Below are positions 31,153 through 41,500 of a stretch of DNA of 64,000 nt, in pieces. Origin of the DNA: Tersicoccus mangrovi (GTDB taxonomy: Bacteria; Actinomycetota; Actinomycetes; Actinomycetales; Micrococcaceae); the NCBI RefSeq assembly GCF_036881825.1, contig NZ_JBAJMW010000003.1, forward strand, positions 124,001 to 188,000, in the 5' to 3' direction. The stretch's first letter is position 1, and each line of letters starts with the position of its first letter. The position numbers were made by a program, and so were the translations under genes. The notes under the pieces were generated by a model that was not told the origin of the DNA, ran no database searches, and saw only the letters and a program-made list of their open reading frames with translations.

Positions 31153-32042
31153 GCGCCGCACCACGGCCGTTCGCCACCTCCGCCCCGCCCTTCGGGCTTC
31201 TGCTGGACGTCGACGGCCCGATCGCGAACACCGTCACCCGGACCATCGCCGTCCCGGGCATCGCCACCGACCTGGCCGCCCTGGGCAACGCCGGCGTGCC
31301 CGTCGTGTTCAACACGGGCCGGTCGGCGAACTTCCTGTGGCGCGAGGTGGTGCCGCCGCTGCGGGACGCGGGCCTGGATCCGCGGGCACGCGTGCACGCC
31401 GTCGGTGAGAAGGGGGGCACCTGGTTCAGCTTCATCGAGCCCGACGACGCGGTGCACGTCGATCCCTCGGTCCAGCTGCCCCCCGTCGTCGCCGCCCTCG
31501 TGCGGCCCCTGCTGGAGGGCCGCTCCGGCGCGCACATGTTCCTCGACGAGACGAAACTGGCGATGGTCTCCCTCGAGCAGTCCACCGCGGTGTCCAACGA
31601 CGCCTACCTGCGGGTGCAGCCCGACTTCGAGGCGGAGCTGCTCGCCGCGCTGACGCACGAAGGGATCGGCTGGATCCACGAGGTGTACGACCGGCGGTTC
31701 CACCCGGACGAGCACGGCGCCACGCCGGTCCGGGTCGAGCCGACCATCATCTCCACGGATATCCAGCACGAACGGTCCGGCAAGGCGCTCGGGGCCGAAC
31801 GCGCCCTGGCGCTGCTCGGCGAGGACGGCGCGATGCCGCGGCGGTGGTACACGGTCGGGGACACCCCGTCGGACTACGCCATGGCCGACTGGCTGCACGA
31901 GCACGGGCACGACGTCGTCCACGTCGACGTGCGGCCCGTGCCGCGCCGGGATGAGCCGCCCTACCCCGTGGACCTCGTGGACGACCTCGAACCGGACGTC
32001 GCGACGGCGCGGTTCCTCGCCGCGCGCGTCGCCGAGGTGTGA
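31149..32042 (+). CDS. HAD-family phosphatase (type IIB-like)
   Basis: A 297-residue cytoplasmic HAD hydrolase. Motif I is LLLDVDGPIAN (nucleophile D and acid D), motif II FNTGRS, motif III Lys in ERSGKALGAERALA and motif IV VGDTPSDYAMAD. A C2-type cap lies between motifs II and III, as in phosphomannomutase, sucrose-phosphatase and trehalose-phosphatase relatives. The substrate is unknown. The frame is open to 31080, but ATG 31149 gives the motif I spacing expected and overlaps a short leader frame. Confidence 0.8.
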   Translation: MSAAPRPFATSAPPFGLLLDVDGPIANTVTRTIAVPGIATDLAALGNAGVPVVFNTGRSANFLWREVVPPLRDAGLDPRARVHAVGEKGGTWFSFIEPDDAVHVDPSVQLPPVVAALVRPLLEGRSGAHMFLDETKLAMVSLEQSTAVSNDAYLRVQPDFEAELLAALTHEGIGWIHEVYDRRFHPDEHGATPVRVEPTIISTDIQHERSGKALGAERALALLGEDGAMPRRWYTVGDTPSDYAMADWLHEHGHDVVHVDVRPVPRRDEPPYPVDLVDDLEPDVATARFLAARVAEV

Positions 32043-32089
32043 CCGGCGCCCTGACGCCGCAGTTCGCGCCCCGGCCCGCGCGGTGCGGA

Positions 32090-32998
32090 TCAGTACTTCC
32101 GCAGGTCCACCGGGCCCTGGCCGTACCAGGCGGCCCGCAGCCCGTCGACGACGGCGTGGATCGCTGCGGTCACCGCGCCGGTGGAGTCGCCGAGCACCCG
32201 CAGGGCGAGACCCGGCACCGCGAGGGTCGTCGCGCCGCCGAGGAGTTCGGGACGGCGCGCCAGCTGGGCGCGGGCCGCGTCGACGTCGTCGGCGGTGATG
32301 CGCGGGTCGACGACGAGCAGGGTGCCGACGTGCGTGCGCCCCTCGAGCAGGCCCGGCGCGGTGGGGTCGGTGTCCCCGTCGCCGTGGGCCAGCTGCAGGT
32401 TGTCGACGACGACGCTGCGGCCCTCCATGGTCACGGCGGTGCGCAGCCGCAGCGCGTCGTACCGGAACGGTTCGCCGCCGGGCGACCAGCCCGGGGTGAC
32501 GACGTCGGCGAGGACGAGCGAGGCGGACGGGTCCATCTCGACCCGGGTGTCCTGCCGGTAGCGCGCGCCGCGGTAGGCGATCAGCTGGTCGGGCAGGTAC
32601 TCGAACCGGCTGCCCGCCGCGAGCCGGGCGGTGAGCGTCTGGGTCGCCCCTGTGCGCGGGGTCCGGTAGATCTTCGTGGCGGCCTGGCCGGTCAGCAGCA
32701 GCTGAGCGGCCGGGGCGAGGGTCACCTGGATCCGGTACCGGTCCCCGTCCAGGTACGCACCGCCGGGGTTGACGACGACGTAGGTCACCTGTCCCGTCGC
32801 GTCCGGGTGTCCGATCGGGTCGAGGTACAGCGGGCGCAGCACGCGCAGCGCGCCGCGGTGGAACTGGTGGCCGGCCACCGAGCGCCCGTGCCGGGGCTCC
32901 ACGGTCAGCTCCAGTTCGCCGCGGAAGCGCTCCGGCTCGCGAGCCCCGCCGCCGGGCGCCCGGGCGGCGGCGACGCTCACGCCTGCCGGGCCGCTCAC
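32090..32998 (-). CDS. ureD: Urease accessory protein UreD
   Basis: UreD(H) is the scaffold that joins the urease apoenzyme to UreF and UreG for nickel insertion. The 302-residue sequence carries family features such as YVVVNPGGAYLDGDRYRI, LLTGQAATKIYRTP, FEYLPDQLIAYRGARYRQ and VVTPGWSPGG. The GTG start overlaps the ureG stop by 4 bp. It is the last gene of the ureABCEFGD operon. Confidence 0.93.
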   Translation of the reverse strand: MSGPAGVSVAAARAPGGGAREPERFRGELELTVEPRHGRSVAGHQFHRGALRVLRPLYLDPIGHPDATGQVTYVVVNPGGAYLDGDRYRIQVTLAPAAQLLLTGQAATKIYRTPRTGATQTLTARLAAGSRFEYLPDQLIAYRGARYRQDTRVEMDPSASLVLADVVTPGWSPGGEPFRYDALRLRTAVTMEGRSVVVDNLQLAHGDGDTDPTAPGLLEGRTHVGTLLVVDPRITADDVDAARAQLARRPELLGGATTLAVPGLALRVLGDSTGAVTAAIHAVVDGLRAAWYGQGPVDLRKY

Positions 32999-33606
32999 GC
33001 GAGGTCGAGCATCAGGACGTCGTGGCGCAGCCAGTGGATCACCTGGTCCAGCCCGTCGTCGGTCCTGAGGTTGGTGAAGCAGAACGCCTTCTCGCCGCGG
33101 AAGTCCTTCGAGTCGGCCTCCATCACCGCCAGATCCGCGCCGACGTACGGGGCGAGGTCGGTCTTGTTGATGATGAACAGGTCGGACTTGATCATGCCCT
33201 GCCCGGCCTTGCGCGGAATCTTCTCCCCCTGCGCCACGTCGATGATGTAGATCGAGAAGTCGACCAGTTCGGGGCTGAACGTCGCCGAGAGATTGTCGCC
33301 GCCGGACTCGACGAAGATCACCTGCAGGTCCGGGTGGGTGGCCTGCAGGTCGTCGATCGCGGCCTGGTTCATCGAGGTGTCCTCGCGGATGGCGGTGTGC
33401 GGGCAGCCGCCAGTCTCGATGCCGACGATCCGGTCCAGCGGCAGGACGCTCGTCCGGGCCAGGATCTTCGCGTCCTCGATCGTGTAGATGTCGTTCGTGA
33501 TCGCGGCCATCGAGATGTCCTCGCTCAGCGCACGCGTGAGGCGTTCGATCAACGCGGTCTTGCCCGCCCCGACCGGTCCGCCGATGCCGATCTTCACCGG
33601 TGTCAT
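32995..33606 (-). CDS. ureG: Urease accessory GTPase UreG
   Basis: This SIMIBI GTPase delivers nickel to urease. The 203 residues include the P-loop GPVGAGKTALIE, the metal-binding CPH motif in GGCPHTAIREDTSMN, ESGGDNLSATFSPEL, and INKTDLAPYVGADL for guanine specificity. AAGGA precedes the ATG. A 52-nt gap separates it from ureF. Confidence 0.97.
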   Translation of the reverse strand: MTPVKIGIGGPVGAGKTALIERLTRALSEDISMAAITNDIYTIEDAKILARTSVLPLDRIVGIETGGCPHTAIREDTSMNQAAIDDLQATHPDLQVIFVESGGDNLSATFSPELVDFSIYIIDVAQGEKIPRKAGQGMIKSDLFIINKTDLAPYVGADLAVMEADSKDFRGEKAFCFTNLRTDDGLDQVIHWLRHDVLMLDLA

Positions 33607-33658
33607 GGTGTGTCCTTCCCTTGCTTCTGTGGGTGCTCGCCGTCGTGCGCGGTGGTCG

Positions 33659-34429
33659 TCAGCTCATGAACATGCGGGCCCGCTGCATCTCGTGCTGCAT
33701 CTGGGCGATCTCCAGGCCCGGAGGCACCGCCCCGAGGTCGTCGCCGGTCAGCTGCCCGATCCGCTGCGTGGCCGCCCGGACCGCCGGACCCATGCCGGCC
33801 AGCACCCGTTGCCCGGCGTTCTGCCCGAGGGGGATGCCGCGGACGGCGTTCTGGGTGAGCGCGCCGAGCGTCGAGAACAGCCAGGCGGGGACCAGGACCG
33901 ACGCCGTGGCCCCGTGGTCCACGCCGATGAGGGCGAACGCGATCGACGGGTGGGCGTGACAGCGGCCCGCCGCGACGAGGGACGCGTAGGCCCCCAGCAG
34001 CGGTCCCGGCAGCGCCTCGCGGCCGATCTCGACGAGCCGCCGTCCCATGGTCACACCGGCCTGGCGGATCTGGGCGGGCAGGGCCTGCGCGTGCATCAGG
34101 TCGTCCAGTTCCGCGAGCCGGTCGGTGAGGGACGCGGGCACGTCGACGGTGCCCTCGCCGCCGCTCCCCTGCCGCGATGATTCCGCCGCCTCGGCCGTCA
34201 GCCGCACGGCGAGCCCGTCGGCGTGCACGAGCTGCAGGTCGAGGAAGCGCGTGAGCCACGCGGCGAAGGTCGCTTCGTCGGTCACGGTGCCGCGGTGCAG
34301 GTAGGTCTCGAGGCCGAACGAGTGGGCGAAGGCGCCGGTGGGCAGCGCGGAGTCGCTCAGCTGCTGCAGGGCGAGCAGGGCGCCGACGGGCAGGAACCCG
34401 CCGGCATCGTCGTCGTCGAGCGCGGGCAC
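33659..34429 (-). CDS. ureF: Urease accessory protein UreF
   Basis: UreF acts in the UreD-UreF-UreG activation complex. The 256-residue protein has the family block LQQLSDSALPTGAFAHSFGLETYLHRG near the N-terminus and a helical remainder (AHPSIAFALIGVDHGA). The GTG at 34429 shares one base with the ureE stop (TAGTG), so the two genes are translationally coupled. Confidence 0.93.
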   Translation of the reverse strand: MPALDDDDAGGFLPVGALLALQQLSDSALPTGAFAHSFGLETYLHRGTVTDEATFAAWLTRFLDLQLVHADGLAVRLTAEAAESSRQGSGGEGTVDVPASLTDRLAELDDLMHAQALPAQIRQAGVTMGRRLVEIGREALPGPLLGAYASLVAAGRCHAHPSIAFALIGVDHGATASVLVPAWLFSTLGALTQNAVRGIPLGQNAGQRVLAGMGPAVRAATQRIGQLTGDDLGAVPPGLEIAQMQHEMQRARMFMS

Positions 34430-34914
34430 TAGTGCGTGTGCTCCGCGTGCCGGAACGGGACCGGCAACACCCGCTCCTGCCGGTCGAACGGCACCCCGTG
34501 CTGCTCGAGCCAGCCCTGCACCGTGTGGTCGTACTGGACGACCATGACGTCGGCGGCGTACCCGGAGTCGGCCCCGAAGAACTGGGCCTGCAGGTGCCGG
34601 TTGCCGAGGGCGTGCGCGGTGACGCCCATCTGCAGCACGGACTCGGGAGCGATCACGAGCACGTCCGTGGGCAGCACCGCGACGGCGACGAGGCCGGCGT
34701 CGTCGCGGAGCAGGATGTCGCCGTCCTTGAGGTCGCCGTCGGGCCCCGGCGCCGCCCGCAGCCGGAGCCCGAGTTCGCGGCCGTGGTCGGTCGTGACCCG
34801 CTGGATGCGTTTGACCAGGGCGGCGCTCGGCAGCACGACGCGCTCGACGTGGACGCCGGCGCGCTCCTCGTCGGTCAGCTCGGCCAGGTTGCCGGCGATC
34901 TGCTCCACGATCAC
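34429..34914 (-). CDS. ureE: Urease nickel chaperone UreE
   Basis: UreE donates nickel to the urease complex. The 161-residue protein contains VVLPSAALVKRIQRVTTDHGRELGLRL and LLRDDAGLVAVAVLPTDVLVI in the N-domain. The metal-binding core segment is ALGNRHLQAQFFG with conserved His, and it ends HAEHTH, a short His tail. It begins 60 nt after ureC on the minus strand. Confidence 0.92.
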   Translation of the reverse strand: MIVEQIAGNLAELTDEERAGVHVERVVLPSAALVKRIQRVTTDHGRELGLRLRAAPGPDGDLKDGDILLRDDAGLVAVAVLPTDVLVIAPESVLQMGVTAHALGNRHLQAQFFGADSGYAADVMVVQYDHTVQGWLEQHGVPFDRQERVLPVPFRHAEHTH

Positions 34915-34974
34915 GCTGTGCTCTCCTCCTTGCTCGTCGTCATCCGCTGCCCTGCCTCGGAACGCCCCGGTGCA

Positions 34975-36702
<1,728 letters not shown>

Positions 36703-36760
36703 GGGTGTCCTTCCGCGCGGTGACGGATCAGTCGAGGGGACATTCAGTCGAGAGAAGCGT

Positions 36761-37069
36761 TCAGTCGAGGGGGCCGTCGACGGCGCCGGTGAAGCCGTGG
36801 ACGGCACGCGCCCCGGCCATCGCGACGAGGCGGACCGACTTCCGGTCGCCCGGCTCGAAGCGGACCGCGGTGCCGGCGGGGATGTCGAGGTGGAAGCCGC
36901 GGGTCAGGGCGCGGTCGAACGCGAGTGCGCGGTTGACCTCGAAGAAGTGGAAGTGGGAGCCGACCTGCACCGGGCGGTCCCCCGTGTTGGTCACCTCGAT
37001 CTCGACGGTCTCGCGGCCCTCGTTGATCAGGACCGGTTCGTCGCGCAGCACGTACTCGCCGGGGATCAT
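36761..37069 (-). CDS. ureB: Urease beta subunit UreB
   Basis: This 102-residue structural subunit is recognised by MIPGEYVLRDEPVLINEGRE, VGSHFHFFEVNRAL and GFHLDIPAGTAVRFEPGD. It begins 11 nt after ureA; ureC begins 58 nt further on. Confidence 0.95.
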   Translation of the reverse strand: MIPGEYVLRDEPVLINEGRETVEIEVTNTGDRPVQVGSHFHFFEVNRALAFDRALTRGFHLDIPAGTAVRFEPGDRKSVRLVAMAGARAVHGFTGAVDGPLD

Positions 37070-37080
37070 CGCGTCCTCCG

Positions 37081-37383
37081 TCAGCGGATGGGGTGGTGGA
37101 CGGTGACGAGCTTGGTGCCGTCGGGGAAGGTCGCCTCGATCTGCACGTCGGCGACCATCTCGGGCACGCCCTCCATCACGTCGTCGCGCGTGAGGATCGT
37201 GGTGCCCCAGCTCATCAGGTCGGCCACCGTGCGGCCGTCCCGGGCGCCCTCCATCAGCTCGTAGCTGATGATCGCCACCGCTTCGGGGAAGTTGAGTTTC
37301 AGGCCGCGGCCCTGCCGGCGGCGCGCGAGGTCGGCGGCGACGACGATCTGCAGTTTCTCCTGCTCGCGGGGCATCAGGTGCAT
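37081..37383 (-). CDS. ureA: Urease gamma subunit UreA
   Basis: The 100-residue subunit starts MHLMPREQEKLQIVVAADLA and contains LNFPEAVAIISYELMEGARDG and VQIEATFPDGTKLVTVHHPI, all diagnostic. The ATG at 37383 follows GAAGGA. It is the first urease gene. TAGGGT (37418-37423, minus strand) could be the operon's -10. Confidence 0.96.
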   Translation of the reverse strand: MHLMPREQEKLQIVVAADLARRRQGRGLKLNFPEAVAIISYELMEGARDGRTVADLMSWGTTILTRDDVMEGVPEMVADVQIEATFPDGTKLVTVHHPIR

Positions 37384-37454
37384 CGAAGTCCTTCGGGACG
37401 CGGGACGAGGTGATCCCACCCTAGGCCCGCGCACCGACAGTGCGCGACGTCGTC

Positions 37455-37507
37455 CACCGACGCGAAGAGCCCCTCCCGGACGGGGAGAGGCTCTTCGTGC
37501 GTCGGTG
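37455..37507 (-). terminator. Long terminator hairpin after tRNA-Ser(GGA)
   Basis: Arms CACCGACGC-GAAGAGCC and GGCTCTTC-(GT)-GCGTCGGTG form a long stem with a further inner C/G helix. It lies 15 nt after the tRNA 3' end on the minus strand and separates it from the urease operon. Confidence 0.8.
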
Positions 37508-37521
37508 CGGACACCGATCTG

Positions 37522-37606
37522 CGGAGGATGGGGGATTTGAACCCCCGAGGGCGTGAACCCAACACGCGTTCCAGGCGTGCGCCATAGGCCGCTAGGCGAA
37601 TCCTCC
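37522..37606 (-). tRNA. tRNA-Ser (anticodon GGA)
   Basis: The minus-strand sequence starts GGAGGATTCGCC and ends ATCCTCC plus discriminator G. Anticodon stem CACGC/GCGTG carries loop CTGGAAC, giving GGA (codons UCC/UCU). A long variable arm and the T-loop GGTTCAAAT make it class II. No CCA is encoded. Confidence 0.95.
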
Positions 37607-37762
37607 TGGTGCTGCTCGCGAACGAGCAGACCTCAGGCTACCCGATGGCCGCACCACCGAGCCAATCGACGCGCGAAGCACAACGGCATCGGGAAGCGCT
37701 CGGGTCTAGGCGTGCCGCCCGTCGCGCCGTCCGGCGTGCCGGACGGCTGCTCGCTCGGGGGA

Positions 37763-38092
37763 TCAACCCCGGTCGGTGTCGACCTCGGGCTCCTCGGCGC
37801 CCGGCTCGTCCAGGCCGCGCTGGGCCCGGTCGGCCTCGGGCGAGGCCTCCTCCGGAAGGGGGTCGGTGGCCGGCGGGACCTCGCTCGGCGCGTAGTCGGC
37901 GATCCCGGCGTCGACCCGCTCCTCCTCGGTCGCCTCCTCGAGCTCGTCCAGCTCCTCGTCGTCGACCGGTTTCGCGCCGCCGTGGTAGCTGCGGTCGCGT
38001 CGCGGCAGGGCATCGTCCTCGGGCTCCAGCACGTCGTCGAGATCCGTGCGGGGCTGGTCGGTCTGGTCGTTCTGGTCGTTCGGGGTGCTCAC
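37763..38092 (-). CDS. Small acidic hypothetical protein
   Basis: The 109-residue protein is very acidic and low in hydrophobic residues. It has an N-terminal DQNDQTDQP run from a small repeat and Asp/Glu clusters (DDEELDELEEATEEE). I see no domain or membrane segment and it is probably disordered. The GTG at 38092 is chosen because GAAGGAG lies just upstream. Function unknown. Confidence 0.6.
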   Translation of the reverse strand: MSTPNDQNDQTDQPRTDLDDVLEPEDDALPRRDRSYHGGAKPVDDEELDELEEATEEERVDAGIADYAPSEVPPATDPLPEEASPEADRAQRGLDEPGAEEPEVDTDRG

Positions 38093-38332
38093 GATCGTCT
38101 CCTTCTCCGCCGTGTTCCGCGGTGCGGTCCGGCCCGGCAACGCGGTTCCGAGGTCGTTCGCCACCGCGCTCCCGACCACCGCGATCCAGCACCGTGCGGC
38201 AGTCCACGCGCTCTCCCTGGCGACGGCCTCCCTCGCAGACTAGCCACCCGGTGCGGGCCCGACCAGAGCTCCGGGTCGACGTCGGGCCGGGATGAGGGCG
38301 GCGTGAGAGGGGGCGGTTGATCCGCTAGACTC

Positions 38333-38428
38333 GAGACCAGCCCCTCGTGCGGCGTCATCCTGTTGAACTCCCCCAGGACCGGAAGGTAGCAAGGGCAAAC
38401 GGGCTCTGGCGGGTGTACGAGGGGTCTC
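38333..38428 (+). ncRNA. ffs: Signal recognition particle RNA (4.5S, small bacterial type)
   Basis: The SRP domain IV core is present: CAGGACCGGAAGGTAGCAAGG, with the GGAA tetraloop and the asymmetric AGCA side. GAGACC (38333-38338) and GGTCTC (38423-38428), together with CCCCTCGT/ACGAGGGG, close the long stem. TAGACT at 38326-38331 is the likely -10, so the true 5' end may be a few bases inside. It lies just upstream of dnaX, as in many actinobacteria. Confidence 0.93.
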
Positions 38429-38498
38429 TACGTTGTGCGCCCGTGCCGGTCCCGTCCGGGCTCGGCACCGGCCGGCCAGTTCTGTCAGTGCCAGTCGA

Positions 38499-38511
38499 TA
38501 GGGTTTCATCC
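38499..38511 (+). promoter_or_regulatory. Leaderless-type promoter of dnaX
   Basis: TAGGGT (38499-38504) ends 7 nt before the GTG at 38512. No Shine-Dalgarno is present. Confidence 0.55.
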
Positions 38512-41500
38512 GTGAGCACCGCCCTCTACCGCCGCTACCGTCCCGAGACGTTCGCCGACGTCATCGGTCAGGAGCACGTCACCGAACCCCTGATGACGGC
38601 GCTGCGGAAGAACCGGGTCAATCACGCCTACCTCTTCTCCGGTCCCCGCGGGTGCGGCAAGACGACCTCGGCCCGGATTTTGGCCCGCTGCCTCAACTGC
38701 GCGCAGGGCCCCACGGACACCCCGTGCGGCGTGTGCGACAGCTGCGTCGAGCTGGCCCGCGACGGGTCCGGCAGCCTCGACGTGATCGAGATCGACGCCG
38801 CGAGCCACGGCGGCGTCGACGACGCGCGGGACCTCCGTGAGCGGGCGACGTTCGCCCCCGTGCGGGACCGCTACAAGGTGTTCATCATCGACGAGGCCCA
38901 CATGGTCACCTCGGCCGGGTTCAACGCCCTCCTCAAGATCGTCGAGGAGCCGCCCGAGCACATCCTCTTCATCTTCGCGACCACCGAGCCGGACAAGGTG
39001 ATCGGCACCATCCGGTCCCGCACGCACCACTACCCGTTCCGGCTCGTCCCGCCCGAGCCGCTGCTCGCCTACCTCGAGCGGCTGTGCGCCGAGGAGAACG
39101 TCCCGGTGGCGCCCGGCGTCCTCTCCCTGGTCATCCGCGCCGGTGGCGGCTCCGTCCGCGACACCCTCTCGGTCCTGGACCAGCTGATGGCCGGGGCCGG
39201 GGACGAGGGCCTGAGCTACGAGATGGCCATCGACCTGCTCGGCTACACGCATGCCTCGCTGCTCGACGACGTCGTGGATTCCCTCTCCGCGGGCGACGCG
39301 TCGACCGTGTTCGGCGCGGTCGACCGGGTGATACAGACCGGTCACGACCCGCGCCGCTTCGTCGAGGACCTCCTCGAGCGGTTCCGCGACCTGATCATCG
39401 TCGGCGCGATGGAGGAATCGGCTCGGCACGTGCTGCGCGCGGTGCCCGAGGACGCGATCGCCCGGATGCAGAACCAGGCGCGCCAGCTCGGCCGTGCGGA
39501 GCTCTCGCGGGCCGCCGACATCACCAACGCGGCGCTGACCGAGATGACCGGCGCCACCTCGCCGCGCCTGCACCTCGAGCTGCTGTGCGCGCGCCTGCTG
39601 CTGCCCGGCGCGGACGCCGGGGAGCGTGGGGTCGCTGCCCGGGTCGACCGGATCGAACGGCGGCTGAACTACGCGGCGCCCGACGCCGGACGCGGACCGG
39701 CCTCGGCGATCTCGGGCGCCGTCGAGCACGGCGTGGAGCACGTCGGTCTGACGCCCGCCGCCGGAGCGCCCACGGCCGCGGCGACCGACGGCGCACTCAC
39801 CGACGCCTCGCGTGGTGACGGTGCGCGTGCTGATCGTTCTGACCGCCCGCAAGCCGACGACGCGGGCGACCGGCCGGCTCGCGGGCCGTCTCCCGTTGCT
39901 GCCCGGCCCATTCCGGCCACCGACGGTGCAGCCCGTCCCACGCCGGCCCGGCCCGCGCCCGCCCGCCCGGCACCGGCGTCCACGGACGAGTCGGCCGCCG
40001 TTTCCGCCCCCGAGCCTGCCCGGCCGGCTCCGTCGCGGCCCTCTCTCGCGAATCCGCCGACGCCGGACGTCGCGGGTGACGGCGCGGCAGAGGCACCCGC
40101 TCGCGTCGACGAGGAGACCGCCGGCGATGCTGCGGTCACCGAGAACGTGTCCGACGCCGTCGACGGAACAGATCGGACCGCCCCGGGCGACCCGACCGAG
40201 GACCGGGACGTGCCCACCGACCACGACGAGTCGCCGGTCGCGGCCGCCCCCGTCGACCCGGAGGACCTGCCCGAGCCCCCGCCGTCCCGGCAGCCCGGTG
40301 GCAACGCCGCAGCCGAGGACGACGAGCCCGGTGACGCCGTCGCCCCGTCGTCCGACGCAGAACCCACGCCCACGCCCGCACCTTCGGACGGTGGCTCGTC
40401 CGACGTCGACATGGTGCGTCGAGCCTGGCCGGAGGTCCTCGAGGCGCTGGGCCGCACCAGGAAGGTCGCCTGGATCCTCGTCTCGCAGAACGGCACGGTC
40501 CGCGCGCTGCGGGAGAACACCCTCTATCTCGAGTTCCCCACCCCCGGCATCGCCGAGCAGTTCGGCCGCCACGAGGAGCACCTGCGCGAGGCCCTCGGTT
40601 CCGTTCTCGGCCTGCAGGCGCGGATCGTCGCGGTCCACCCGGGTTCCGCGCCGCCGTCGGAGGCATCCCGCGCCGGAGCCGACTCCGCCGCTGGGGGCAG
40701 CCGCCCAAAAGCACCCGCTGAGTCCGCCGGCCGCCCCACGCGTCCGGCCGATCCCGGGCGCGCCGGCTCCGGCGGCGCCGCGCCCGCTTCGCCGTCGACG
40801 GCGCGAGACGGCGGATCAGCGACTGCTGCAGCACCGCCGGATCGAGCGCAGTCTGATCGAGCCCAGTCCGGGGCAGCACAGTCCGGGGCATCGCATGACG
40901 ACGGGTCGCAGTCGGGCCGGGCCCAGTCCGGTGCTGCACAGTTCGATCGAGCACAGTCCGGAGCAGCGCAGTCTGATCGAGTGCAGTCCGGGAACGCGGC
41001 CTCCGACGGGACGCCCGCCGGAACCGCCGGGGCGAATCCGCGCGAGCGCGTGTGGTCCCCTTCCGGTCCGACTCCGGCACCGGCACCGGGGGCACCCCGT
41101 GACGCGTCGTCGTCCGCGCAGCCGACGCCCCGCTCCTCGGAGTCGGCGCCGGCACAGTCCGGCGCGCCGGAAGCGGCTCCGTCAACGTCAAGCCCGTCGC
41201 GACCCGCTGACGCGACCTCCATCTCGACCTCGACTCTGACCTCGACGGGATCGACGTCGGAACAGCCGTCCTCGCCCCAGCACGACTCGACACAGACCGG
41301 CCCGACACCGTCCGACTCGACACAGCCCGACTCGAAGCCGTCACCGGCCACCGGGCCCAGCACGGCGGCGACCAGCTCGAGCGACTCGGGTCCGTCGTCG
41401 TCCGGCACGGGTACCGGCCGGGCGGATGCCCCCGATGAGCCCGCCGATCGGTCGCGCGGGAAAGCGTCCACCGAGTCCGCTGCCGAGCGGGAGGCGACCG